A stretch of 64,000 bases of DNA, from assembly GCF_022664435.1 (NCBI RefSeq), contig NZ_JAKREU010000013.1:1-64000 (forward strand), in the 5' to 3' direction. This DNA comes from Sphingomonas panni. Lineage in GTDB: Bacteria; Pseudomonadota; Alphaproteobacteria; Sphingomonadales; Sphingomonadaceae. Below, one piece after another: positions 15,798 to 23,445 of the stretch. A model generated the notes under the pieces. The model did not search any database. It saw nothing but the letters and a program-made list of their open reading frames with translations, and was not told where the DNA came from. The position numbers and the translations under genes are program-made. Numbering within the stretch: position 1 is the stretch's first letter; each line of letters begins with the position of its first letter.

Positions 15798-18032
15798 ATG
15801 GACGCGAAGACCGGAGAGATGAGTGGCTGCCCGATCCACAAGCCGAACACGGTTCGGTCGCTGCTGGGCCGGACCAACCGCGACTGGTGGCCCGATGCGC
15901 TGCCGCTGGAAGTGCTCAACCAGGGCGGCACCTCGCCCGACCCGATGGGCCACGAATTCGACTATGCCGAGGCGTTCAAGCAGCTCGACTATCACGGGCT
16001 GAAGGCCGACCTGACCGCGCTGATGACCGACAGCCAGCCTTGGTGGCCGGCCGATTACGGCAATTATGGCGGCCTGTTCATCCGCATGGCGTGGCACGCC
16101 GCCGGCACCTATCGCACCGCCGACGGGCGCGGCGGCGCGAATAGCGGGCAGCAGCGCTTCGCCCCGCTCAACAGCTGGCCGGACAATGGCAATCTCGACA
16201 AGGCGCGTCGCCTGTTGTGGCCGATCAAGCAGAAATACGGCAAGAATATCAGCTGGGCCGACCTGTTCATCCTGGCCGGCAACGTCGCGATCGAGAATAT
16301 GGGCGGGCCGGTGTTCGGCTTCGGCGGCGGTCGTGCCGATGTGTTCGAACCGGAAAAGGACATCTACTGGGGGTCGGAAGAGCAGTTCGTCGGTCACCCC
16401 GACAACAAGACCCGCATCCTGCCCGAGGAAGAGCTGGAACTGGAACAGCCGCTCGCCGCGATCCAGATGGGCCTGATCTACGTCAATCCGGAAGGTCCGG
16501 GCGGCGTGCCCGATGCGATGCAGTCGGCGCGCGACATCAAGGAAACCTTCGCCCGGATGGCGATGAACGTCGAGGAAACGGTCGCGCTGACCGCCGGCGG
16601 GCATACCTTCGGCAAGGCGCATGGCGCCGGCGATCCGACCTTGGTCGGGGAATCGCCCGAGGGTGCCGATATCTCGCTGATGGGCCTGGGCTGGACCAAC
16701 AGCTTCGAAAGCGGGATGGGCGAGCATACCACCACCAGCGGCATCGAAGGCGCATGGGTGAACACCCCCACCGAATGGTCGGGCAATTATTTCCGCCTGC
16801 TGCTCGATTACGAATATGAACTGGTGCGCAGCCCGGCCGGTGCCAAGCAGTGGCAGCCGATCAACCAGAAAGAAGAGGACATGGCCCCGGCGGCGCATGA
16901 TCCGAACCTGCGCGTGCCGACGATGATGACCACCGCCGACATGGCGCTGAAGGTCGACCCCGAGATGCGCGCCATTTCGGAGAAGTTCCGGAACGACCAT
17001 GAAGCGTTCAAGGACGCCTTTGCCCGCGCCTGGTTCAAGCTGACCCACCGCGACATGGGGCCGAAGGTCCGTTACCTCGGGCCGGAAGTGCCGGAAGAGA
17101 CGCTGATCTGGCAGGACCCGGTTCCCGCCGGCACCACCCCGTCCGATGCGGATGTGGCGGCGTTCAAGGCGAAGATCCTCGATGCCGGCTTCTCGGTCGG
17201 GCAGCTGGTCAAGACCGCCTGGGCATCGGCATCGACCTATCGCCGGTCGGACCATCGCGGCGGTGCCAATGGCGCGCGCATTGCCCTCGAGCCGCAGCGC
17301 GGGTGGAAGGTGAACGAGCCGGAGGAACTGGCCGCGATCCTCGCGAAGATCGGCGAGCTGAAGGGCAGCCTGTCGCTGGCCGACGCGATCGTGCTGGCGG
17401 GCAATGCGGCGGTCGAGAAGGCGGCGAGCGATGCCGGCTTCGCGGTCGACGTGCCCTTCACCGGCGGGCGCGGCGATGCGACGCAGGAATGGACCGATGC
17501 CGACAGCTTCGCGGTGATGGAGCCGGTCGCCGATGGCTTCCGCAACTTCCTGAAGACCAAGCACACGGTGAAGACCGAGGAACTGCTGCTCGACCGCGCG
17601 TCGCTGCTCGGCCTGTCGGTGCCCGAACTGACCGTGCTGGTCGGCGGGCTGCGCGTGCTGGGTGCGAACTATCAGGACGCACCGGAGGGCGTGTTCACCG
17701 ACCGCAAGGGGCAGCTGACCAACGATTTCTTCGTCAACCTGCTGAACAACGACACCTTCTGGAAGGTGGTCGACACCAGCGCCGACGAAGAGTTCATCGG
17801 CTATGACCGCGCCGGGCAGCACGAGCGCTGGCGCGCGACGCGCACCGACCTGATCTTCGGGTCGAACAGCCAGCTGCGCGCGGTGGCCGAAGTCTATGCC
17901 GAAAACGGCCATGAAGAGAAGTTCGTCCGCGATTTCGTCGCGGCCTGGACCAAGGTGATGAACGCCGACCGCTTCGACGTCGTGCAGAAGTCCGACAGCG
18001 TACAGCCGATCGGGGTCGCCGAACCGGCCTGA
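15798..18032 (+). CDS. katG: Catalase-peroxidase KatG
   Basis: A 744-residue bifunctional catalase-peroxidase that removes hydrogen peroxide. The start is placed at ATG 15798, 6 bases after GGAGAG; an in-frame ATG at 15783 is possible. Active-site Arg96, Trp99 and His100 lie in RMAWHAAGTYR. The Trp-Tyr-Met adduct is completed by Tyr228 (GLIYVNPEGP) and Met254 (FARMAMN). The proximal haem ligand is His269 in GGHTFGKAHG. The second, non-catalytic peroxidase domain follows (about 420-744). No signal peptide. It ends in a good terminator hairpin. Confidence 0.96.
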   Translation: MDAKTGEMSGCPIHKPNTVRSLLGRTNRDWWPDALPLEVLNQGGTSPDPMGHEFDYAEAFKQLDYHGLKADLTALMTDSQPWWPADYGNYGGLFIRMAWHAAGTYRTADGRGGANSGQQRFAPLNSWPDNGNLDKARRLLWPIKQKYGKNISWADLFILAGNVAIENMGGPVFGFGGGRADVFEPEKDIYWGSEEQFVGHPDNKTRILPEEELELEQPLAAIQMGLIYVNPEGPGGVPDAMQSARDIKETFARMAMNVEETVALTAGGHTFGKAHGAGDPTLVGESPEGADISLMGLGWTNSFESGMGEHTTTSGIEGAWVNTPTEWSGNYFRLLLDYEYELVRSPAGAKQWQPINQKEEDMAPAAHDPNLRVPTMMTTADMALKVDPEMRAISEKFRNDHEAFKDAFARAWFKLTHRDMGPKVRYLGPEVPEETLIWQDPVPAGTTPSDADVAAFKAKILDAGFSVGQLVKTAWASASTYRRSDHRGGANGARIALEPQRGWKVNEPEELAAILAKIGELKGSLSLADAIVLAGNAAVEKAASDAGFAVDVPFTGGRGDATQEWTDADSFAVMEPVADGFRNFLKTKHTVKTEELLLDRASLLGLSVPELTVLVGGLRVLGANYQDAPEGVFTDRKGQLTNDFFVNLLNNDTFWKVVDTSADEEFIGYDRAGQHERWRATRTDLIFGSNSQLRAVAEVYAENGHEEKFVRDFVAAWTKVMNADRFDVVQKSDSVQPIGVAEPA

Positions 18033-18059
18033 TCCTTCGCGCGTATCGGTAATGGCGGC

Positions 18060-18091
18060 GGCGCGGGAGCGATCCCGCGCCGTCTGCTTTT
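18060..18091 (+). terminator. Rho-independent terminator after katG
   Basis: A perfect 9-bp GC stem, GGCGCGGGA with loop GCGA and TCCCGCGCC, is followed by GTCTGCTTTT. It lies 28 bp after the katG stop codon. Confidence 0.75.
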
Positions 18092-18117
18092 GGGGGTAAG
18101 GTTTCCTAGCAAAACCC

Positions 18118-18200
18118 GTCACCCCGGACTTGATCCGGGGTCCCGCTTCTTGTCCACCGTGGGCAGTAGAAGCGGGACCCCGGGTCAAGCCCGGGGTGAC
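18118..18200. repeat. Paired intergenic palindromic repeat (family B)
   Basis: Inverted arms GTCACCCCGGACTTGATCC and GGTCAAGCCCGGGGTGAC, each a CCCCGG hairpin, with inner complementary GGTCCCGCTTCT / AGAAGCGGGACC segments, so the whole 83 bp can fold into one long stem. Related copies are at 26198, 30332, 50193, 51901 and 53671. It sits between convergent katG and the aldehyde dehydrogenase. Confidence 0.85.
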
Positions 18201-18224
18201 GATAGTGTAGGCCAGGTGCCCGCT

Positions 18225-19589
18225 CTACCCCCGGAACACCGTCTTCAGGTTCATGAACTCGTGCAGCCCGAACGGCCCCAGCTCGCGGCCATGGCCCGAT
18301 CGCTTGATGCCGCCGAACGGTGCTTCGGGCGAGGAGGCCAGCATCTGGTTGATGGCGGTCATCCCCGCCGCGATATCGCGGACGAAGCGGTCCTGTTCGC
18401 CGGCATCCTGCGTCCATACCGCCGATCCCAGCCCGAACGGGATGGCATTGGCGATGCGGATCGCGTCGTCGATATCGGCGGCGCGGAAGACCATCGCGAT
18501 GGGGCCGAAGATTTCTTCCGCCATCAGCGGGCTGTCGAGCGGCACGTCGGTCAGGATGCCGGCGGTCAGATAGGCACCGGGCAGGTCGGGTTTTTCCCCA
18601 CCGAACAACAGGGTCGCGCCCTGCCGCTGTGCCTCGGCCAGCTGTGCCACCACCGTGTCGCGCTGTTCGAAACTCGACAGCGGCCCCATGTCGCTCGCCG
18701 GATCGGTCGGGTCGCCCGCCTTCACCGCGCGCATCGCCGCCGAGAAACGGTCGAGGAACGCGTCGTAGATGTCGGCATGGACGATCATCCGCTTGGCGCA
18801 GATGCACGACTGGCCGCTATTCTGGATACGCCCGGTCACCGCCGCCTTTACCGCCGCGTCGAGATCGGCCGAGGGCATCACGACGAACGGGTCCGACCCG
18901 CCCAGTTCCAGCACGACCTTTTTCAGATTCCGCCCGGCCTGTTCGGCGACGGCGATCCCCGCCCCCTCGCTGCCGGTCAGCGTCACCGCGACGATGCGGT
19001 CGTCGGCGATCAGGTCGGGGATGGCCGACGACTTGATCGCGAGGTTCTGGAACAGTCCGTCGGGCGCGCCGGCGTCGCGCGTCATCTCCTCCATCAGCGC
19101 CGCGACGCCCTGCACGATGCTGGCGTGTTTCAGCAGCGCGACATTGCCGGCGAGGATGGTCGGAGCGAGGAAGCGGACCGCCTGCCAATAGGGGAAGTTC
19201 CATGGCATGATCGCCAGCACCGGCCCCTGCGGCAGCCACGTCACCTCGGCCGTGCCGCCGCTGCTCAACGGGGTGCGTTGCGGCGCCAGCATCGCCGGGC
19301 CGTGATCGGCATAATGGCGGAAGGCGGCGGCGCATTTGTCGACCTCCGCCAGCGCGGATTTCAGCGTCTTGCCCATTTCGTCGGTCGCCATGCGGGCGAG
19401 CCGGTCGCGGTTCGCGTCATAGGCGTCGGCGATACGGCGCAAAAGGGCCACACGCTCGTCGATCGGGGTCACGCGCCAGCGGTCGAACGCGGTGGCGGCC
19501 AGCGCGACCTTCTGCTCGATCTGCTCGGCGGTCAGTTCGGCATGGGTCGCGATCTGCTCCCCGGTGGCGGGGTTGGTGCTGTGGAACAA
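18225..19589 (-). CDS. Succinate-semialdehyde dehydrogenase family protein
   Basis: A 454-residue NAD(P)+-dependent aldehyde dehydrogenase. The catalytic Cys is in NSGQSCICAKR (about 254-264), the general-base Glu in LELGGSDPF (about 222-230), and the substrate/cofactor segment in MPWNFPYWQAVRF (about 130-142). Length and the short N-terminus fit the GabD1/YneI-type succinate-semialdehyde dehydrogenases. The inferred start is TTG at 19589, 4 bases after GGAGG; no ATG lies at a sensible position. It is single and divergent from a small secreted-protein gene. Other aldehyde substrates are possible. Confidence 0.85.
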   Translation of the reverse strand: MFHSTNPATGEQIATHAELTAEQIEQKVALAATAFDRWRVTPIDERVALLRRIADAYDANRDRLARMATDEMGKTLKSALAEVDKCAAAFRHYADHGPAMLAPQRTPLSSGGTAEVTWLPQGPVLAIMPWNFPYWQAVRFLAPTILAGNVALLKHASIVQGVAALMEEMTRDAGAPDGLFQNLAIKSSAIPDLIADDRIVAVTLTGSEGAGIAVAEQAGRNLKKVVLELGGSDPFVVMPSADLDAAVKAAVTGRIQNSGQSCICAKRMIVHADIYDAFLDRFSAAMRAVKAGDPTDPASDMGPLSSFEQRDTVVAQLAEAQRQGATLLFGGEKPDLPGAYLTAGILTDVPLDSPLMAEEIFGPIAMVFRAADIDDAIRIANAIPFGLGSAVWTQDAGEQDRFVRDIAAGMTAINQMLASSPEAPFGGIKRSGHGRELGPFGLHEFMNLKTVFRG

Positions 19590-19710
19590 GGGGCCTCCGG
19601 GGGGCGGACAAGGGGGAATGGGGGCTAAACGTCGCTTGGCGGGACCGGTTGCGACGCGCGGTCGCCAAGACTTGGGGAAATTCGCTGTCGATTGGCGGGG
19701 AATCCCACAG

Positions 19711-19722
19711 CTACAATTGTAG
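19711..19722. promoter_or_regulatory. 12-bp palindrome in divergent promoter region
   Basis: CTACAATTGTAG is a perfect palindrome in an unusually A/T-rich stretch (about 19705-19765) between the aldehyde dehydrogenase start (19589) and the small secreted protein start (19828). It could be a repressor site for either gene; the regulator is unknown. Confidence 0.35.
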
Positions 19723-19827
19723 TCATGTGCTAGGTTATTGATATTGCTATATTCTAAAAACTGGCACGGCGGGTGCAATGTAGTCGGCATCACCGGAAAC
19801 CAACCGGAAAATCAGGGAGCCACCATC

Positions 19828-20145
19828 ATGACCGTCATCCGCACCATCGCTTCGATCGTCCTCGGCCTGGCCGCGACCACCTCGGCCTTCGCCGCCGAAC
19901 CGAACGCCGCCCCGGCCCCTGCCCCGTCGCCCGTCGCGGTCGCCGCCGGCGCTTCGGTCGGGACCAGCATCACGCTCGCCGCCGGTGCCGCCGCCGTCGC
20001 CGCCGCGAAGAAGGCCTCGCCCAACGCCCGCTATTGCTTCCGCACCGAAACGACCGGCAGCCGCATCCTGGTCCCGGTGTGCAAGACCCGCGGCGAATGG
20101 GAAGCCCGCGGCGTCGATCTCGACCGGGCGCTCGCCGGCCGCTGA
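19828..20145 (+). CDS. Small exported protein with two-Cys C-terminal motif
   Basis: A 105-residue protein with a signal peptide (1-23, ending AFA), a Pro/Ala-rich spacer, an Ala-rich hydrophobic segment (about 48-65) and a C-terminal motif RYCFRTETTGSRILVPVCKT followed by RGEWEARGVDL. The Cys-x-TGSR-x-Cys-x-Trp arrangement recurs in small exported proteins of sphingomonads, in my recollection. Function is unknown. Start ATG 19828 follows AGGGAG. Confidence 0.65.
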   Translation: MTVIRTIASIVLGLAATTSAFAAEPNAAPAPAPSPVAVAAGASVGTSITLAAGAAAVAAAKKASPNARYCFRTETTGSRILVPVCKTRGEWEARGVDLDRALAGR

Positions 20146-20214
20146 TAGCGCCGCTACCCCCTGCCCCGCGCCTCGGCCGCCCCTGCTGCACCCGCAGCGG
20201 GGGCGGTGTCGCGT

Positions 20215-20709
20215 CTACCAGCCCATGGTACCCGGCGGTCCCTTGAATGGACCGGCAAGGTCGGGGGTGATCCATCCGCCATAGAAACCGCCCGGCTGCG
20301 GCGTGACCGGGACGCCGTCGACGGTGCAGCGGTCGAACGGCCCGGCATAGAAGGCGATGTGGTCGCGCAACGATCGGAACGCCGGGGTCGGATCGGCATA
20401 GCTCCACCCGACCCGCGGCAGGACGATGCCGTCGACCACCACGTCCCAATAGCGCGCCTGCCCCTTCCACTCGCACAGCGACCGGCCGGGCGCGGGACGC
20501 AGCAGGTCCATCGCGATATCGTCCGGGGGAAGATAATAGCTGGGCGGGTGGCTGGTCTCCAGCGTGCGGACCGCGCGGGTCGTATCGGCGATCATGACGC
20601 CGCGATGCTCGATCCGAATGCGCCGGTCGCACGGTTCGGCGATGGCGGGGCGCGGGAAATCCCACACGCTGACCTGCCCCGGCGCGACCGGATCGGGCCG
20701 CACCCTCAT
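20215..20709 (-). CDS. DUF427 domain protein
   Basis: A 164-residue soluble protein with the DUF427 fold. Conserved segments seen are the RIRIEHRGVMIADTTRAVR strand (about 31-49), SHPPSYYLPPDDI (about 53-65), LCEWKGQARYWDV (about 78-90) and GWSYADPTPAF (about 101-111). The biochemical role of the family is not settled. The start overlaps the stop of the upstream DCC-family gene by 4 bp, so the two are co-translated. Confidence 0.85.
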   Translation of the reverse strand: MRVRPDPVAPGQVSVWDFPRPAIAEPCDRRIRIEHRGVMIADTTRAVRTLETSHPPSYYLPPDDIAMDLLRPAPGRSLCEWKGQARYWDVVVDGIVLPRVGWSYADPTPAFRSLRDHIAFYAGPFDRCTVDGVPVTPQPGGFYGGWITPDLAGPFKGPPGTMGW

Positions 20710-21053
20710 CGCACCCAGCGTTGCAGCATCGGGCGGACGTGAAGGAAACGCAGGTACAACGCCTCCAGCCAGCGCAGCACCACCCGGTTGCGCGCGGCAA
20801 GGCCGAACGGACGCAACAGCGGGATCGCCCGCCACATCGCCGCGAACGCCGCCGCGCCCGACAGCAGCTGGCCGTCCTCGCGCGCATGGAACCGCGCCAG
20901 CAACAGCCTGCGGTCGATGGGGCATGCCGCTTCGGACGAACCGACATCGATGAAGACGATCCGCCCCCGCCGGTCGAGCCGACGCATCACCGCGATCTCG
21001 CGCGCGCACAACGGGCAGCTGCCGTCGAACCAGACGGTCAGCGGCTCAGCCAT
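20706..21053 (-). CDS. DCC-family thiol-disulfide oxidoreductase-like protein (DUF393)
   Basis: A 115-residue protein with the DGSCPLCAREI motif near residues 9-19 that defines the DCC/DUF393 family, a thioredoxin-like group with a putative redox Cys pair. The rest shows the usual helix-rich pattern (AAFAAMWRAIPLLRPFG). The ATG at 21053 is chosen because it places the motif at the normal distance from the N-terminus. It overlaps a 32-codon ORF upstream by 8 bp and DUF427 downstream by 4 bp. Confidence 0.85.
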   Translation of the reverse strand: MAEPLTVWFDGSCPLCAREIAVMRRLDRRGRIVFIDVGSSEAACPIDRRLLLARFHAREDGQLLSGAAAFAAMWRAIPLLRPFGLAARNRVVLRWLEALYLRFLHVRPMLQRWVR

Positions 21054-21144
21054 GGTTGAGCCGATAGAACAGGAGCAAGGCAAGGATCGCCATCAGCAGT
21101 ACGACGCCCAGATAGGTCATCAGCATCTTGGCAGGGCGGGGCAT
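21046..21144 (-). CDS. Short membrane peptide (32 residues) upstream of DCC gene
   Basis: ATG at 21144 opens a 33-codon frame: a basic start (MPRPAKML), a single hydrophobic helix (MTYLGVVLLMAILALLLFY) and a short RLNHG end. The stop lies 8 bp inside the DCC-family gene, which suggests coupling. A dyad (21151-21176) lies just upstream. It is too short for ordinary gene finding; the membrane-like composition and tight overlap are the support. Confidence 0.45.
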   Translation of the reverse strand: MPRPAKMLMTYLGVVLLMAILALLLFYRLNHG

Positions 21145-21150
21145 GTTAGC

Positions 21151-21176
21151 GCAACCTTTTCCGATATCGGGGTTGC
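21151..21176. promoter_or_regulatory. Nested inverted repeat before the short membrane peptide gene
   Basis: GCAACC and GGTTGC flank a perfect 10-bp palindrome CCGATATCGG (21161-21170), 7-32 bp upstream of the short ORF. It looks like an operator or a leader hairpin. Confidence 0.35.
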
Positions 21177-21283
21177 AAGATGGGGGCGGTCGCCGCCGAT
21201 GCATCTGTACCTTGGGACAGGTGGCGCCGGGATATGGTCCGGCATCGCGTTCGCCCGACGCGTCGCCTGCGTGACCCGACCCC

Positions 21284-21853
21284 CTACAGCCCCTGTTCCA
21301 CCGCCATGCGGATCGCTTCGGCCACGGTGCGGCATCCCAGCGCCTGCAGCATTTCCGACCGGTGCAGCTTCACCGTCCGTTCGCTGATGCCCAGTTCCCA
21401 CGCGATCTGCTTGTTGAGCAGCCCGCGCATCACCCGGTCGAGCACGTCGCGCTGGCGCGGGGTCAGCGCCGCGATGCGCGCGGCGGCGTCGCGGTTCGAT
21501 GGCGTCCCCACCTCGATCTGCGACCCCAGCATATAGCGCAGCGCGCCGTCCTCGCCGAACAGCGGGGCGAGCATCACCGCGTTGCGGAACGGGGTGCCGT
21601 CCTTTTTGTAGTTCAGTACCTCGACCAACGTCGCGCGGCGTTCGCGCACGGCGGCGCGCAGTTCCTCGGTCGCGGCTTCCTCGGTATCGGCGCCGCGCAG
21701 GAAACGGCAGTTGCGGCCGAGGATTTCCGCCTCGCTATAGCCGGTCAGGTCGATGAACGCCTGGTTGCACGCGATGATCGGCGTGTCGGGCAGGTTGGGG
21801 TCGCTGATCACCGCGGCGATCGCGCTTCCGGTAATCATCTCGCTCGGTACCAT
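21284..21853 (-). CDS. Short LOV-HTH (LuxR-type) photoreceptor regulator
   Basis: A 189-residue protein with an N-terminal LOV (flavin-binding PAS) domain and a C-terminal LuxR helix-turn-helix. The LOV core GRNCRFLRG carries the photoactive Cys49 with the flanking Asn48 and Arg50. FMN-contact residues Asn81 and Asn91 (LNYKKDGTPFRN) and Gln112 (GSQIEV) are all present. The HTH (about 130-189) has LTPRQRDVLDRVMRGLLNKQ and ISERTVKLHRSEM. This matches the architecture of EL222 of Erythrobacter, a blue-light-activated DNA-binding protein, but is shorter, with almost no extension before the LOV domain. Single gene; targets not known. Confidence 0.88.
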   Translation of the reverse strand: MVPSEMITGSAIAAVISDPNLPDTPIIACNQAFIDLTGYSEAEILGRNCRFLRGADTEEAATEELRAAVRERRATLVEVLNYKKDGTPFRNAVMLAPLFGEDGALRYMLGSQIEVGTPSNRDAAARIAALTPRQRDVLDRVMRGLLNKQIAWELGISERTVKLHRSEMLQALGCRTVAEAIRMAVEQGL

Positions 21854-22105
21854 GGCCCTGCCGCCTGCGGTTGCCGACCCGGGCGGGCGGCTTCGTCATC
21901 GCCTTTGCACCGCTAAACGCCGGTCGGCAATATCGTGTCCCTGCCGCGCGTTACGACAGCGTTACGACATCATGACGCCGGTCATCGTCGTCACCGCGAC
22001 CACGTCGGCCGGCTCCGACGGCAACGGCGCGACGGTTGCCCGCCGCGCCGTCCGTACCTGCAACGCTCCCGCTCCGCCCGGCAAGGGGCGGCGCGGGTAG
22101 TCACT

Positions 22106-22246
22106 TTACTTCTTGTCCTGGCCCGAGGCGCCCGACACGGCCGATCCGGCCGAACGCAGGTCCTTGCCCGCGCCGTTGACGGTGTTGCACGCGCCAAGCG
22201 TGACCGATGCGGCCAGTACCAGCCCGAGGGCGATCTTCTTCGTCAT
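22106..22246 (-). CDS. Entericidin A/B family lipoprotein
   Basis: A 46-residue lipoprotein: basic start (MTKKIA), hydrophobic signal and lipobox LGAC at residues 17-20, followed by NTVNGAGKDLRSAG. This is the entericidin pattern. Family members are small stress-induced lipoproteins linked to envelope lysis or toxin-antidote roles in enterobacteria; the role in alphaproteobacteria is unclear. GGGAGA precedes the ATG. It precedes, in the reverse direction, a run of stress-type membrane proteins. Confidence 0.85.
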   Translation of the reverse strand: MTKKIALGLVLAASVTLGACNTVNGAGKDLRSAGSAVSGASGQDKK

Positions 22247-22311
22247 CTCGCTATCTCCCATGCGATGGATTGGATGCGGCGGGCCAGATACGCCGGCCCG
22301 CCGCGACACAC

Positions 22312-23223
22312 TCAGCGCAGCCGGCGGCGGGTGGCCGCCGTTGCACCGAACCCGGCCGCCGCCGCGCCGACCAGCAGCGCGAGGACGAGGATGAACGAGG
22401 TGCCGGCAGCGGCCCCGGCCGCCTTGTCGGTCGCCGACTTGGCGGTGGCGACGGCCTCGTTCTTGGTCTGGACGAACTGCGCCTTGGCGCGCGTCACCTG
22501 CGCCTGCGCCTCGCCGCGGCTGATCTTGCGCTGCGCGGCGACCACGTCGACGATGCGGCTTTCGGCCTGCTGGCCTTCGGCACCGCCACGCGCCAGCGCG
22601 GGCAGCTGCTTCGCGATCTCGGCCTGCGCCTGTTCCGGGGTCATCTGCGCCGGATCATTGGGCGCGTCCGACAGATAGGCGGCGGCTTCGCTGCGCACGT
22701 CGCGCGCGGCATCCTTCACGTCGCCGGCATCGACCCCGGCCGCCGATGCGGCGACGGGGGCGACCGATGCGGCGGCACCGACCGCGCTGCCCGCCGTGCC
22801 CGCGACCGCACCGACCGTGCGGAATGCGCCGCCGATGATGCCGCCGACCGCCGAGGTCAGCAGGTACAGCGTCAGGATCAGCGTGACGCCCCACACGACC
22901 AGGCCATGGACCAGTGCGTCGAAACGCTCATGCACGCCCGCAACCCGCGCCGCCGCATAGCCACCCGCACCCAGCGCGATGACGGTGGTGATGAGCCAGT
23001 AGAGGCCCGCACCGATGCCGAACCCGGCCGCCCCCGGCGTGGTACCCTCGACCGGATCGACCATCGTCAGCCCGATGCCGGCACCCAGAATGCCCAGCAC
23101 CAGCTGGATTGCGATGGCCAGCACGACGCCGGCAAAGATCGCCCCCCATGACAGCCGGGTCGCGGTCTTGCCCAGACGCGTCTCATCGATCGGCGCAAGG
23201 CCGTTGGTAACATTGGTAGCCAT
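22312..23223 (-). CDS. PhnA-like polytopic membrane protein
   Basis: A 303-residue protein annotated in related genomes as PhnA-like, not a phosphonate enzyme. It has helices at about 25-50 (LSWGAIFAGVVLAIAIQLVL), 68-90 and 100-125 (VVWGVTLILTLYLLTSAVGG), a long Ala-rich soluble/coiled region with a DPAQMTPEQAQAEIAKQLPA segment (about 195-215) and a final helix (about 275-297) followed by RRRLR. Function unknown. It lies with entericidin, CsbD and a PAS-LuxR regulator, which suggests a general stress group. Confidence 0.6.
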   Translation of the reverse strand: MATNVTNGLAPIDETRLGKTATRLSWGAIFAGVVLAIAIQLVLGILGAGIGLTMVDPVEGTTPGAAGFGIGAGLYWLITTVIALGAGGYAAARVAGVHERFDALVHGLVVWGVTLILTLYLLTSAVGGIIGGAFRTVGAVAGTAGSAVGAAASVAPVAASAAGVDAGDVKDAARDVRSEAAAYLSDAPNDPAQMTPEQAQAEIAKQLPALARGGAEGQQAESRIVDVVAAQRKISRGEAQAQVTRAKAQFVQTKNEAVATAKSATDKAAGAAAGTSFILVLALLVGAAAAGFGATAATRRRLR

Positions 23224-23262
23224 GATGTCTCCTGTTGAACTCCTGCGGTTCGGGGCGCCGGA

Positions 23263-23445
23263 TCAGCGCTCGCCCGTCCCGTCCTCTGCTGCGTCCGGCT
23301 TCGTGGCGTCCGGCGCTTGTTTCTGTCTGGCTCCGTCGCGGCGGGCGGTGTCGTCGCCGATCAGCGTGCCGATCGCCTCCAGCACCGATGCCTTCGCTTT
23401 CGCCTTGGCCCGTTCGTCGGACGAACCGTTTTTCCCGTCCGTCAT
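23263..23445 (-). CDS. Small charged protein coupled to PAS-LuxR regulator
   Basis: A 60-residue, highly charged protein (MTDGKNGSSDERAKAKAKAS, then VLEAIGTLIGDDTARRDGAR and an Asp/Ala-rich end). No known family. Its ATG overlaps the stop codon of the PAS-LuxR gene by 4 bp (23442-23445), strong support for real translation. A likely mixed helical/disordered cytosolic protein; it might be a partner or modulator of that regulator, which is inference only. Confidence 0.55.
   Translation of the reverse strand: MTDGKNGSSDERAKAKAKASVLEAIGTLIGDDTARRDGARQKQAPDATKPDAAEDGTGER

Noticed and set aside
15657..18188. Long - strand frame of about 840 codons opposite katG
   Set aside because: Shadow of katG caused by high G+C at third positions; no ribosome site or protein-like pattern.
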